From positions 253,001 through 317,000 of the forward strand of contig JAZGUH010000379.1 in NCBI GenBank assembly GCA_037893225.1: 64,000 nucleotides of DNA, in the 5' to 3' direction. A program made the position numbers and the translations under genes. This DNA comes from Hippasteria phrygiana. Its lineage: Eukaryota; Echinodermata; Asteroidea; Valvatida; Goniasteridae. Positions 1 through 13,064 of the stretch are shown piece by piece. Every line of letters begins with the position of its first letter. The first letter of the stretch is position 1. The notes beneath the pieces were generated by a model that ran no database searches, had not been told where the DNA came from, and saw only the letters and a program-made list of their open reading frames with translations.

Positions 1-1616
1 CCGATGCCTTACGCAAGTGGTAAGTCAAACCTAGTATTTGAAATGATAGAAAATGGGGATATCGACTCATAAAAATCATCTGAAATTTCGAAAATCATCC
101 AAAAGTACCCCGGTATGCTCGTAGAATGGAACAATTATTTTAGAGTGTAATCTTTCTTGTAAGTTATAGAGTCAAACAAGCGGATCTGGCTTGGCTATAT
201 ACGTACAATTGGTCAAACTGGTAGCAAGTGCCAGTAAAATACTTCATCATATAGCATCCGGCTGAACTTTCATTCATTTTTAAATGTCTCCAAAATTGTC
301 ACAGATGAGTTTCATTTTAGATATTACGGGAACACACATGAACTGAGGGTTGGCGCCGGTTTATAAAGAAATTAACCTTATTACGTTGTTACAAACCGAC
401 AGTAAAATATGCAAGTACGATTAAAAATATAATTATTAAACAAAAACAAAAACAATGCAAAAATAATATTGAAACTGTTCAAAGATCGATATAATTAGTA
501 GAAATGCAAATTCATATTTTCATACAGAAGCCGTGCTTTTCATATTCTTATACATGTAACTTTTTTTGTCTCTATTCCTTCGAAAGTTTGGAGAATGGCA
601 GCGTTTAAAGTGATATACAACATTTGCAAACACCAAAAAATAGAACTACTGAATGTAATATGAAATACCTTACTTATCTGTAAGTGCATAATAGTCTCGA
701 GCATCCTGTGAAATCATTGCACCTGGTGTGCTGTCATTTTCAAGAAAACTGGATGTATTTTGTATCAATTTCCAGCGATTGTCGGCCGACCATCGTTGGA
801 AATAGTCTAGTTTCCCGACCTGATAATTCCCCGACGTTTATAAATTGCTCTGTTTTGTCTGAAGTAGGGTCAGGGAACCAGACTACAAGAACATCATTTT
901 TTCTCTTTGTTTTCCCTGCATCTATGCACACAAAACTTAAAACATGCCAGTGTTACAGTATTTGCAATAATACTAACCCCCAAATCCATTCATTTCTGAA
1001 AATTTCAGCAAAAGCAAATGTTGTATACTACCGGCACCTTTAAGAAATAATAATTATTTTGAACAATTCAGTCTTTTATATGGAATTCGAATACAACAGT
1101 TTAACATCTTAAACAAAATTTTATCTTATCTTTAATATTTGCAAGTTAAAGCTGTATTCCATGTTTTACCACGAAATGCCACGGCTTAAACATGAGCTAC
1201 GCAACGATAGCAATTTTAGTCTTTTATAATTTAGGAGAAAGGAATATTTGAAGGCCGATCTAGGGAAGGGAAAGGGGGATTTTTTGTTTGCGCCCCCTCG
1301 TACCCTACTTTTTTGCTTACCTAGATCCGCCCTTGTGAATATTAACCCCAACGTCCCCAGCATTCACTTGGGGTACAGTTCACTTGGGGTACACTGTACT
1401 ACAAAATACTACTCAATTCCAATAGGCCTGTGTAGTAATAGTACTCGTACTACAGTTTACTCAAGTAGTATTTTGTAGTATTCGGTGATGTTAGGGTTAA
1501 GAGACCTTGAGACTTAACACGTGTTATCTTCCAAACTGTCACACTAATCTTACAATAAAAACTGAAAGAATTCTTAAATGTCAATAATGATATTGCATTG
1601 TCGCTGTACAGCAGTG
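1..1616. other. Gene-free flank 3' of the GPCR gene
   Basis: I see no convincing coding exon here. Short open frames (for example 684-1043 and 1248-1478) have no family resemblance and contain ordinary AT-rich sequence. The stretch should include the 3' UTR of the GPCR, which is transcribed toward position 1, but no AATAAA on the minus strand was found close to its stop. A small hairpin at 1397-1480 is listed separately. Confidence 0.6.
1397..1480. repeat. 17-bp perfect inverted repeat (hairpin)
   Basis: Positions 1397-1413 and 1464-1480 are exact reverse complements (core TACTACAAAATACTACT) separated by 50 nt. The flanks contain a doubled cacttggggtaca phrase. It is probably the remnant of a small foldback element; no target-site duplication was identified. 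Confidence 0.7.
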
Positions 1617-2882
1617 TTATGGCGACGGTGTGGCCGGGCCCATGTCGGCCATGTTGTATGTCGAATCAATGCTCATAAAAGTTGTTCCATCTCGACTCAA
1701 AAAGTGTCCTTTTTGGCGTCTCCCACACCGACAAAGAATTTTCTTGTAAGCTCGCTTGAAACTTTTATTTGTGAAGGCATAGATGGCAGGGTTCAACGCA
1801 CTGTTAATGTAGCCCAGCCATGTTATCAATGGTATGACAATATGCGGGGATGAGATACAGGTTGGGCACAATGGGCCGGCTACATTGACTACAAAAAACG
1901 GTAGCCAACACACCACAAAAACACCAACCACAATCCCAAGAGTTTTAGCGGCTTTGTGTTCACGGTTCATTCGAGAAAGCAACCTCCTTCCCATGATCTG
2001 GTTGGCATGAGTACGGGAATCAGTTGCCACCGAGTATCGCTTGTTCCCCATGCCGTTGTTGTAAGAGGCTCCCCCGCCGCGGTGGATCCGCAGTGACACG
2101 GTACCATTGGACTCCGGGTTATTTTTCCCCGTAGATACCAACTTGGTCCCAGACCGAATATGGCGCATCTGGGCGGCAGCTGCTCGATAAATCCGGAAAT
2201 ACATAAATAACATAATGATGGATGGTATGTAGAAAGACACGCATGAAGACAGTACAAGGTAGAAGGCATCAGAAGGAAAAATACACACATTGTCTGGCAT
2301 CGGTTCCTCTACAGCATACCACCATGCAATACAAGGGAAAGATATAAACGCAGAACAGCACCAAACTAACACGATGAAAACCAACGCCACTTTTCTGGTC
2401 ATTCTTCTGGGGTAACTTAGTGGGTGAGTCACGGCCCAAAATCTGTCTAATGATATCACACAAAGATTCAATATGGAGGCAGTGCAGCTTAGGATGTCAA
2501 GAGCATGCCACAGGTCACATATCGCTTGACCTAAAAACCAATATCCGTTATTGAGGATATCGATTATCGATATCGGAACGACGACGCTGCCAATAAGTAA
2601 ATCTGCAAATGCCAGCGATACGATGAAGTAGTTAGTTACGCTTCGTCGAAGTGAACGATCGCGATAGACTGCTACTATCACGAGTATGTTACCAAACACA
2701 ATGAGTAACATGCAGATACTTAAGAAGAAACCTAAAATGGCGAGGTCTGCTGTACCGAGTTCAAGAATAGTGGCTTCATTCGTACCATTCACCTGCAAGC
2801 CACTTCCATTTACATCCCACGTCACACTTGCAAGAGTAACGTAACCCACGTTACTAGCAATACTCGCAACGTCCAGAGCCAT
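1617..2882 (-). CDS. Class A biogenic-amine GPCR, dopamine D1-like
   Basis: An uninterrupted 421-aa reading frame encodes a complete seven-helix rhodopsin-family receptor. Landmarks are N65 in TM1 (GN), D94 in TM2 (LAFADLL), C122 before TM3, the amine-binding aspartate D129, DRF at 146-148 in place of DRY, C200 in extracellular loop 2, CWLPFF at 325-330 in TM6 and NPAIY at 364-368 in TM7. TM5 carries three serines at 212, 213 and 216, the pattern that contacts catechol hydroxyls in catecholamine receptors. Two N-glycosylation sites lie in the N-terminus (N25, N32), and C384/C386 could be palmitoylated. The EHKAAKTLGI stretch before TM6 and the short third loop resemble invertebrate D1-like dopamine receptors, which usually couple to Gs. 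The initiator is the first Met of the frame and gives a normal-length N-terminus. The intronless structure is common for such receptors. Octopamine or another amine as ligand is not excluded. Confidence 0.93.
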   Translation of the reverse strand: MALDVASIASNVGYVTLASVTWDVNGSGLQVNGTNEATILELGTADLAILGFFLSICMLLIVFGNILVIVAVYRDRSLRRSVTNYFIVSLAFADLLIGSVVVPISIIDILNNGYWFLGQAICDLWHALDILSCTASILNLCVISLDRFWAVTHPLSYPRRMTRKVALVFIVLVWCCSAFISFPCIAWWYAVEEPMPDNVCIFPSDAFYLVLSSCVSFYIPSIIMLFMYFRIYRAAAAQMRHIRSGTKLVSTGKNNPESNGTVSLRIHRGGGASYNNGMGNKRYSVATDSRTHANQIMGRRLLSRMNREHKAAKTLGIVVGVFVVCWLPFFVVNVAGPLCPTCISSPHIVIPLITWLGYINSALNPAIYAFTNKSFKRAYKKILCRCGRRQKGHFLSRDGTTFMSIDSTYNMADMGPATPSP

Positions 2883-5800
2883 TTGTTTATCTGTAACACA
2901 CGTCTAGATGTAACGTCAGTAACACCGTTGCTTCCTTCAACTCAAAATCATTGTGTTCCCGCGTATTCTGTACATGATCAATGGACAGCGTGTTCGTAGA
3001 CCCCGTGTCTTCTGCCAATTTCAAGTATTTCATTTAACCATTATCGTAGCCTTGTCTGAATGCCTGTTAAGTAAATCCATGTTGGTCTAACTAGCTGGAG
3101 ATCAGAGCTGTAAATCCTTCTAGAAAAACATCACCAGACGCATTAAACTTGTCCGCGCTGTTTGACGGATTGAAGACGACTATTTTCCCGAGACAAACTG
3201 CCTGGTTGGTCTAGTGCAGTGTCTAGGCATGTTATGAACGTAGCTGGCGTGCGTGTGAGGCGGTGACTTGTCTATTACGTCAGTCTCGGATGTCATCACT
3301 CGCCGTGGCAAGTCACAATCATCATCGTGCTTATTATTGTGGCATTTTAATGCATCGCAGTCGATAGTCGCTCTTCACTGAATTGTTGTTAGACATTTAC
3401 AAATCTCTATGTACAGGGTATTGCGTTCAATTTGATGGACAGTGCGTACATGTTGTACTTCAAGAAGCGTAACCATCATGGAGCACGTGATACTGTGTCG
3501 AATTTTTGAGATGTTTTTCCAAATTATCTGCAGCTAGCAAGTGGTGTGTACTGGGTGGCTATCATTAAGAGTGTCACCTGACAGAAATCAACCAATCTGT
3601 TTGCAGATGCGGGGTCATGCACACTTTCCTCATCCGATCCTCTTGTCATGTTATGTCACATAATATAGCCTGGCTCTATACGCCAATGCATGTCACCAAT
3701 GTGGAAAAAAGATATACCAAATGCTATCCAAAGCAGTGGATGTTTCACACTATGGTCTGGTTTTTGTATATGAACCTCAGGCGAAAATTCGATTGACCAA
3801 AAGAAAAAATATTCAATATCATCTGGTGTAGGAGTAGTGGAGAACGCCCGTGGTGACTGTGCATTTTGGAGTGTCGTAAGTTGAACCATGCACCTCCAGC
3901 CAATCTCATCCGTGCTTGTGGGATTCTACCCTTAATCCAGTCCGGTCTTAATACCATAAAGAATCCCTACAAATAAATGTACAAAGATGGCTGGGTTCCT
4001 TTGTGATCTCTGACGGGTAGAAACCACTCTGACTAAATGAAGTCGGTATGGTCAGATTGCCAGCTCGACCCTGCTCTTTGCGTAAGGTGTTCCGTCTTTG
4101 TTCCGGGCCGACGCGTCTGGCCCCACGGGCAGAATGCCTGAGCCGCCTGGTAGATAAATTGCGAGTCACTACTTGGTAATTACAGAGCTGAACCGCACAC
4201 TTCTCATCTTTTAGCCCGCAACTTTATAATGATGGCGTCTTGGTAGTTGCTTAGACCTACTCCATATACAGACGGCAATGCGAAGGTTGAAGGCATGTGC
4301 TTGTTCTCTCTGCGTAAAGGCTGAATATTGACTCATGTTATCTTTAAAATCAGCATTGAGTTGAGGAGAATCTCCAACGACACTCCAGGCATGAATCTCA
4401 TGTTCCCCTTATTCTTATTCAGTCATAGTTATGTTGGATAACATGAATTTTCGACGAGAGTTGCATCCGTGCTCTAACACACCATCAGATGTGAGTGAAA
4501 AATTAATGTTTGATGTTGGATATGGCTTATGTTTAATTTACAAATAATCTCATGCCGAGAATGACAACTGTGTCAATACAATTCCTGAATCCAGGTGTTG
4601 TGGGAACCACAGGTAAGAGTTGACAAGGCGTTGTCTGCGCTATACCAGGCGGCATCATCTTCTGCTAGTCAATCGACAACTCGTGCCAGAAGAAAGGCTG
4701 AATGTGCACATCGTTTCCTCGAAGAATTCCTCAAAAACCTGCGCATTGGGAGAGAAAACAAACAACAAAAGCTTCTTTACAAAAGAACCCAGGGACAATA
4801 ATCCAAATTAAAGGTGGATCGAAGTGGAAGTAATTGTAAATCAAACACAAATGTAGGGAGCAGGGATCGATTTTACGTGGTTGAATCTGCCGGACACGCG
4901 GTAATAATCCCAATTATACACGGAGTTCGTGTTCAGGCAGTACAGACTGTATGTACAAAGGTTGATAAAATAATCCAGGGATCAGCCGAGACGTGGTTAA
5001 AGCACGATTTGTCTAACCTAGAATGAGCATTTTCCACCCTTTATGTAGTTTTACCAGTTTAAATGACCCACTTGTAATATGTATGCCAACGCTGTCATGC
5101 AATCGATTGAATGATTAGTGTTAGTGTGATTCTGGTTGGTTTGCATGGGCTGAGGAAAGTAGGCAAACACGTATAGAATCGGGAGATGGATGAAATAGCT
5201 TTGAATATCTACTGACATGTCCGGCACTATTTTGCACAAAAATGAAATGATGGAACATTGTCTGTTTGAACCTTCCCGAAACACCTCTGCAACTTGGCGC
5301 GTCCCAAACATGTCTATCCCGTTAGTAATTTCCATGAATACAATTTTACAAACATTTTGCAAAAAGTAAGATTTTTCCTTTTTTAGTATTTTTTGTAATG
5401 CTGCAGTTTAAGGAGAATATGCTGCCACCAATTATTATCGATCAATTTCCATAAACTTCTAGCTTTTAAGTTAATAACGTTGAGTTTCATGGGATTTTGT
5501 TTAGAGTGCGCAAATAAAGGCAAAACATCCGCCCACTTTTCTGTCCAGTTTCTGGACATCAGTTTTTTTTCGACTTCCAGGCTGAATGTCGAGATATAGT
5601 CGCCCTATTCAATTTTGAACACATTTTATTCAGTAATAAACCCATTTTTAACTAAGTTTGCATTTCATCACTTTACGGGTTTTTAGTAATATTTGACGAA
5701 AACCATAAGTGCGACATAAATGAGAAACATGTGCGTTTTCGTACAGGTTTAACCTAATAACTGGGAAAAGCTTATGCATACCATGCACTTCATTTTAATA

Positions 5801-6145
5801 AGTTATCCTGAAGTTAATTTAACATTGATATATTTTAAATTTACTTTCAAAATCTACACCCATTAGTACCATGTACTAAGTACCATGACAACAAGTATAT
5901 GTTTTGAATTCGTTTCTGTTCATATATGTGCACTCTAATCATTACATTTTACCGGACTACAACACTGACGAATCATATACGTTTGTATTTGATTCAGTGT
6001 TGGTCTACGAATATCGATTTGCTTTATACAAAGACGCACAGGTATCATATTATAAAACGCACGGCGGCCAAGTCGTTTATGCGTGGTTAATTGATATATC
6101 GTATTTGCGTTGCCATGGTTTTGAGTTTTGGAGGGGAAAGACTTG
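2883..6145. other. Gene-free stretch upstream of the GPCR
   Basis: This should hold the promoter and 5' UTR of the GPCR, immediately right of 2882. Short frames at 3656-3889, 3948-4169, 4595-4801 and 5051-5362 show no recognisable domain and no paired splice sites that extend them. I see no tRNA, transposase or repeat array here. Confidence 0.55.
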
Positions 6146-6150
6146 GGGCG

Positions 6151-6276
6151 TGTTTGTTTCACCCGAATCCGGATCGCGATCAGTGATCTGTACGTTGGTT
6201 CACACACCAGATTCCTAATGGATGGAGCGAACCGGCGGCTGGATCACTGATCGCGATCCGGATTGTGAAACAAACA
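6151..6276. repeat. Foldback element with ~36-bp arms
   Basis: The left arm 6151-6188 and right arm 6242-6276 are inverted copies that share TGTTTGTTTCAC and the palindrome-rich GATCGCGATCAGTGATC, with only small gaps. The loop is about 53 nt. The structure suits a MITE or foldback element; no internal coding capacity is seen. Confidence 0.75.
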
Positions 6277-6677
6277 AGCCCTTTCTCTGTCTCTGACTGA
6301 CATGTATCGCGTTTTGCAAGTGTCATTATCAAGCAACAGGCTAAACGGTTAGCTTGAATATTATAGCCTACAAGTGTTTTGTAATATCGCATAACACCAA
6401 TTCAAATTATCCATGCATTGACATAATCATGCTTTCGATTGGTGTGTGAATTATTTTGATTGTTCCAGGATACCGCACCAATTGTTGTGGTTTGTACCTT
6501 CACATCGTCTGGTTTTCACTTGGCGATTGCAACACAGCAATACAATTCCATCAGTTATACCTGAGCGCGCATGGTTTAAGGTCAAAAGTCATTGTCTTCA
6601 TTTTTGTCCTTTTAAATGATCCACTTGGCTTCAAAAAGGGAGTTTTAACAGAAGATTGTAAATCAAAAAATTAGCTG

Positions 6678-6716
6678 GCCTGACGTTTCGAACTTAAGCA
6701 AGTTCTTTCTCAAAGG
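6678..6716 (-). repeat. Degenerate hammerhead-ribozyme-like motif (Penelope type)
   Basis: Read on the minus strand the order is stem I (GCCT...AGGC, 4 bp), a core TTGAGAA where the hammerhead consensus is CTGANGA, stem II GAACTT/AAGTTC with a GCTT tetraloop, then GAAAC and GTC. This matches the layout of the minimal type I hammerheads described in Penelope-like retroelements, where stem III is almost absent and dimers form through the ACGT step. Two core positions deviate, so activity is unlikely. No Penelope reverse transcriptase was found next to it. Confidence 0.45.
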
Positions 6717-6719
6717 CAA

Positions 6720-8104
6720 ATGACAGAGTGCAAGAAACAAACATGTAGGGAACACACATGCATGACGGGGTGGGTGGAGAAACACAAAAGAGGGATGCAA
6801 AGGAGCATGGAGATTTTATAGGAAGAAATGTACTTTTGTTTAAATGCTTAAGATTATACAGTAGCCAGAGAGAAGAGCAAAACGAAACGGTATTGGTTCA
6901 CAACTAAGAACTAAAACTCCAAAGTGAGTGTAATTAATTACGCCTAGCGTTTGGACTACACAGATACTCAAACTGACGTTAAAGGGGAAATCATATTTAA
7001 GAAACTTTGTTTGCATTCTTTAAAGTCAACACGAACAGCAGATCAACAACATGCAGCCTTAAATACAGTTCCATATCATGATATCATGACAGATTTATAT
7101 GGATGAATCGTCATATCTCGTTGTATACCTTCAATCAACGGTAAAAAGCGGTAAAATGGTGAAGTGAATAATTATTATACCACGTATTCAGGTAACAAAA
7201 AGTTACCAATTCACCATGTTAACTTACCAATAGCCATGTTGCATGCTATTTGTCGTTGGCACGTTGCGATATGTTGCTCCGCTAGATGCACGATATATGT
7301 ATAACGAGACTAATAACTTGATGCAAACCAACATCAACTGATCCAGGTATATAGCCAACTCTATTGTCAGTTAGTGATCATTCTGCACAAACCGTCCCTG
7401 TACATATCATAATATGACCAGGTAGAGTTAGCTGGGATGCCCCATCCAGGCAACACAGACACTCAATCTGGATTGAGTGATGACAATAACATCCAATCGA
7501 CGTTGAAAGAAATAATGACCATGTTGATAGAACCAGCCGCTATTGTTACTCCTTCGAGGGGCGGGGCTAATTATTCATCGATGGAGATCACAAGGTTACA
7601 TGCTTGTGATCTTCTACAAAACAAATTTGGAGTTTTTAATCGCACTATCCCACAATATTTAGCTTTGACTCCAATCTACTACGTGTCATTTATCGAATCT
7701 ACACCCTATACAGCAGTCATGAAAACCTAGGTTATCATCTATCCTTCTCAGTTTGTAGCCTGTAGTAAACTTGATTAAGAAATGAAAACATTGTTGAACT
7801 AACAAAATTCCAGTTCATGAGACGGAGGAAACCATTCGGATATTTTACAAAGTTGTTTGACTTCGCTTGCCACTCCTGCAAAAACGAGTCTTCAAAATGG
7901 TTGGTTCTGGTGAAAATAATTTTCAAATTATATGCCCCAAATAGACAAGTCCTCAGTCAGCGAGTGCATACCTAATCTGGAATTTCAGTATGGGTATATT
8001 CCGTTCAGTCCTAGTAGTGTTATTGCCCTCACCCTAGAGGCAAAAGTGTTTTCTTCCCGTATCTTTTTTTTAAACTGACGTCGCAAAAAGGCAGCCACTG
8101 CGTA

Positions 8105-8107
<3 letters not shown>
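6720..8107. other. Gene-free stretch, unassigned
   Basis: No supported gene. The 97-codon frame at 7437-7730 starts with Met but has no domain, no splice context and no repeat character, so I do not call it. The DNA is AT-rich and unremarkable. Confidence 0.5.
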
Positions 8108-8140
<33 letters not shown>

Positions 8141-8150
8141 CAGTAGCAGT
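8108..8150 (+). repeat. CAG/TAG trinucleotide microsatellite
   Basis: About ten uninterrupted CAG units are followed by interspersed TAG/CAG units. It is not in a credible reading frame; the opposite strand would read as a cysteine run in a short frame without support. Confidence 0.95.
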
Positions 8151-11100
8151 AAATCCTTAGAATGGCAGTTAATACATCAGAGTGAATGGATTCTTTGGTA
8201 TAATGCAAATCCCTATAGCGTTTGGAAATCGTAACTGACATTTGTGACGTAAAGCTTTGTAAATGAGACGTATTTCCGAAAGATGTATGCGTCACGTTTA
8301 AATCATGATCGTCGATTTGTCATTGCATTGCCGTGGGACAAACACAGTTTTTTTCCCCGTAAGGAGTCCGGGCTTGTCATGGTGCTTAGGGAACATTGTG
8401 AAAAACATTTTAAATACCTTCCCCAAAACCATTTTCCTTTTTGAAATTTAGTTTTAATGTGCAACAAAAACAGTCTGACTGAGGACAGGATGAGTTTCTC
8501 TGCCCGTCATCCTTACTCAACTGAAACGACATGGTCAATATGGCCTAATTATCTAATGAGCGAAGAATTTCTAACCGTATTTTTGAAACGTGCTAATATG
8601 AAATATGTAATATGAAATGTTTGGATTGTAAGAGCAAGATGATTATTTTATAAATGATAACAGCACATCCAAATGTCAGTTCGCAGGAAATGACCCAAAT
8701 CTAACAAGGATTAATCGTACTGGTTTTTACTGGTTAAAGTTCATCTATATGCACAGTGCACATAAAAAATCTCATGGGTGTGGCTGCCTAAAATAAGCAA
8801 ATTCATCTAACTGGACATTGAACCAGATTACAATAGAAATGGAAAAAATTGAACGTGCCTATAGGAGGAGCCGTACATCCTTGACATAATGTAGGAGATT
8901 TTCGTTATAAAACATTTCCAATTCATTACTTAAGATAAAAATCATAAGAACATGGAAATAACACAGAAATGTTGTCAAGGTTAAGGAGAGACTAGCTCTC
9001 TTAAAAAATACAAACACTTAAAACGCTTTATTTTTACCCAGTGTGGATCCGAGAATCACTCAAACCACGAAATGTTCACTTGATTGCAGAAACTTCACTG
9101 ACAGTTGATCAAAACGTAAACCGAATTCTAAAAGCAGGTAATGAAGGCCAAATAAAGATACTTTTACGGCCGCCAGCTAGCCACGCGCAGCAACTGGCAG
9201 TTTCCCAACTACATCTAAGATGCAAAGGACACGCCCATCCAATACAGGGTTGACGCACGACCAATTTGCATAATTGTTAGTACTCAGCTGGTGTTCTCTC
9301 ACACCACTTGTTAATCATGCCAACCACTTAAAAAACCAACAACTGTGACACTGATTACAAATGAACTAATTACGTGCCCTAAGCCATCAATTTGAAATCG
9401 ATGAATCCACAAAGTGTAACATCGATGCAAATTAAAACCTGGTCAATTTTCAATTTTAAGGCCGGAAGCTGTATAAATCGTCCCGGTTGAAGTAAATTTA
9501 GATGATGAAGTAATATAGTGAGAATGTAATCATCTTAAACAAACAAGCTCTTATCACCTTGTGCTAATATTGCACGACTCAAGATATTACAACCAGAGCA
9601 GAAATCAAACGTGTTAAGTGTTTGCAAATTCACGTGGACATCCTCTTTTTAATGATTCTCCATGACAACCAAATCTTTCTTTCTCAGTTTTGAAGGAGGC
9701 CTACAATTGCCTGTAGTCAATGTTATACTACACATGCATCCGTTAGCGCATCCGGACTTTGTAAAGAGGGCGGGTGCATTGCCCCCATGGCATATTTTAA
9801 TTTCTGTTAAGAAAAGTTTGGCTTTGTTTTTGCATCTAAAATCAAAGGGAAACGGTGTGGAACCGCCCACACCCTTCCAGCTTCAGTCGTGTGTGTTAAT
9901 GCGCATGTCTTTTATTGTAATTGACATTAAGAATTTTGAAAGTGTACCATTTTTGGCACTATAGGCCTATACCTACACACATGTACCTCTTAGCTTCCGC
10001 TACCCCCAGTTTTGACTATTTTTTTATGTTAGAGCATTTTAAAATTAAAACTACTTCGCAGCTGATCGTCTGCATCATGTGATTAATATTGACTTTGATA
10101 TACACCCAAGACTCATACCAGAAGCCATTCCCCGGCCCGTCGTGGTTAAATGAACTTTGACCTGTGGTCCCCCTGTTCATTCATTCCAACTCCCCTGTCT
10201 ATATTATTGTTCAGAATATTGGAGAGAACGGTCAGAAATGTTCAAATAATTTTAGTCGGCCTCAGCCACATACCCGCTATTAATTAATTTTATCTCCGTT
10301 GCCACATCCGGTTAATCTAGGCGCAAACATGTAGCTCCAATGCCAACGCCTATACCACCCAGGCTGTGATTTCATTTGCGCGCGATAATTAAATTCCTCC
10401 ATGTTGCGATCTCATTTTCAAAGTCCTTTGGCCCTCTTTTTTTTCGGTATTAAATTCCGTGACAGCATGACGGCGTGCATGGTAGAAGGACATGAATAAT
10501 ATCGCTTGCTGATTGCTTCTCTCATGGAATAATAACCCGAGTTAAATTCCGCTTGACAGCAGGAATGCCTGTAAATGATGTCATGAATGTCAAACAAGTA
10601 TGCTATATACCGACATTCTACCAGGATGAAGTTATCAGTTACGCTTGCTATGCACGATTGCCTAAAAGTGTCTTAAACCACGCCTTACCCAAAAAAATAG
10701 AACAATCCGCTCAAATCAGACATCTCTTTCCCATTTAGACTTCAGAGAACCCGTAATGTGGTACCCACTTAAAACTCTTTTGTTTTGGGTGTTTTGATGA
10801 GGTTATTTTGGTTGAAAAATCCGTGCGTTTCACTAAAAAGGAATTAAACACATTTTAGAAAAGTCATTTTCCCTTTATATACCCCTCTCCTTAAAAAAAC
10901 ACCCCTCAATTCGATACCGGTGACTCGAAAAACCAAAGAAAAGAAAAGAATAAAGAATCGCAAAAACTATAATGAAATCATCTTTTTTGTGCAGGTTGAT
11001 TCAAATACTTACACGATCACAAGTGAAAATAATGAAAGAGTATACCGTGCTGGTTTTTTATATATTCCAAATAATATTGTGCGTGTTAATAAAAAATATA

Positions 11101-12570
11101 ATGAGATAACTTGCCCTGTGTATTAAACCTATATATAATTTCTGAAGAGTCTTTGCCTGCCTGCAAAGAAAACCAAAACAGCTGTGTGGCAAGCACAGCT
11201 GCTAAAGTTCCCAGTGAAAACATACACTGCCTGTGCATTTAATATCAATACTTAATGCAGATTCATCTGGCGTTGGGGACATTATTTGATCTTTTTCTTT
11301 ATTGTCAATGAATCAATTTGTCAAGTCAAAGGTGAAAACTTCCATCAGTCCATGAGCTACAGTGTAAACTATAGCTTGCTTTTTGAAAGCAGAGTGTCTA
11401 TTGCAAAGATATTTAGAATACATGTTGTAATTCAGTATGCAATTTATCCAAAGCTTCGTACAAAACGACTTCGAACTGACTGACCAATTCATGTAAAACA
11501 GCGCATTCTGTGAAATTTCCCCGACTTCTATATGCTTTGCACGATCTATCTGTAAATCCACCGGGAAATTAAAGGCAAATTTCACGCTGGGTGCACTCTT
11601 TTTCTGCAAGACTGGATTTTTATTCCGAAATCCCAGCTGATTAGTTCAAGTCTCAGGGATGAAAATGTTGAGGACGAGGACAATTATGTTAGTCTTGCCT
11701 CGTGACATTATATCCGGCCTTTGGTCTGATGTCCTTTAGTGTTTGGTTTCCCGAGGGTACGTTTAGATGCGGGGTTAATCCAGGCTCTGATGTACCAACT
11801 TCTCTCATCGGCTAAGTCTTCTGAGGTTACCGATGCTCCTCCGGTGGTTCAGGCCAAAAGGTCTTGTCTCCTGCTGAGGCGTGAAGCCCCACACTAATCC
11901 CAGTGCAGTTTGCTAATGGAGAGGTAGACCTAAGTGAATTACCCGGTATAGAAAGAGGTGGGTGTCACATGACGTCGGAGAAAGAAAAGAGAAAGGAGGA
12001 AGATGCTGTGCAGTTATACAGGGATTCAGGTTTCCCAGGGAAACACTGTAACAGATAGAGCCATGTATCGAGTTGGCCGCAAGAAGCATGTTATGTTGTT
12101 GTTCGAGTAGCAAACAGCCAAGATGTAAAGTGACACTTGCCAAATGCTCACTAATGGATTGATGGCGAAGAATCAGTTATCTTCGTTTTCTTCTCAAATA
12201 CTGAAATGGTTTAGTCAAACCATGGAGCGTGGATTGTTAAGTACAAATGTTTGCACCCTTTGAACACATTCCCCAAAATAGCGATAAATCATAAATAAAA
12301 ATAAATCATTACGTATTTGAGAAATCTGGAAAGCGGTATTTCTTTTTTAAATAATTTAACAAACGACGTAGTCTATTAATCACCTATACTCACAAACAAT
12401 TATATGTACAGGACAATAGATTGACGAGGGATTTGTAATTGGGCTAAGAATCTTGAGATTCTCTTTGAAAGCCAAGTGAGCTGATCAAATTTGTTTTAAT
12501 ATCTTCGAAATGGGGAGCAGGGCTCAGACGTATGTAAAATAACCTTTGACCCGCAATACGTCCGTGGGTT
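8151..12570. other. Gene-free stretch, unassigned
   Basis: No exon with a recognisable domain or convincing splice pair was found on either strand. Short frames at 9041-9253, 9662-9964, 10553-10738, 10920-11126 and 11913-12143 look like chance frames. No tandem array or tRNA is visible. Confidence 0.5.
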
Positions 12571-12585
12571 GCATGAAACTGCCGT

Positions 12586-13060
12586 CCGCCATCTTACCGT
12601 ACCCCCAACAGGCCACAATTTCATAGAAGAAGTAACGCGCGCTATTCTATAGCAGAAAATTATTCGCTTTCGGGTTAGCAAGTAAATTTAGATTGTTCAT
12701 ATGCGTATAGAGGAATTGTACATTAGCCCCTCTGCGCACTTCCGGGTTGAAAGCGAGAATGTCAGTGGCAAACAAAACAACGCTTTTCAGCACATTCATT
12801 CATGCATGAATTAATCAGGCCATAAAAGGAAGCGCAGGCGCACGATCAGCATAAAGTTGTTTACTGTGACATTGAGATCCTCGTTTTCAAACGCGGAAGT
12901 GCGCAGATCGGCGCTAAACTCGTCGTTGTGGGATTCCTCTATACATCCTATGACATATGACCCAATCCGTTTGACAACATTGTTCAAAGGGTCTACCTAC
13001 ACCCCCGTTCCCAATGGTACACGTCGATCACTGTGTACTATGGGCACGGTAATATGGCCG
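12586..13060. repeat. Long imperfect foldback element
   Basis: The segment reads as an imperfect inverted repeat over most of its length. Pairing blocks are 12731-12759 with 12879-12908 (ctgcgcacttcc / ggaagtgcgcag), the tatagaggaat blocks at about 12705 and 12945, and the outer pair around 12586-12605 with 13040-13060 (cgccatcttaccgt / acggtaatatggccg). Divergence between arms suggests an old element. Confidence 0.6.
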
Positions 13061-13064
13061 CTGC

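Noticed and set aside
7437..7730. 97-codon frame as a small gene
   Set aside because: No homology recognised and no supporting signals; length is within chance for this window.
8029..8295. Cysteine-rich protein from the CAG tract
   Set aside because: The Cys run is the complement of a microsatellite; no flanking domain.
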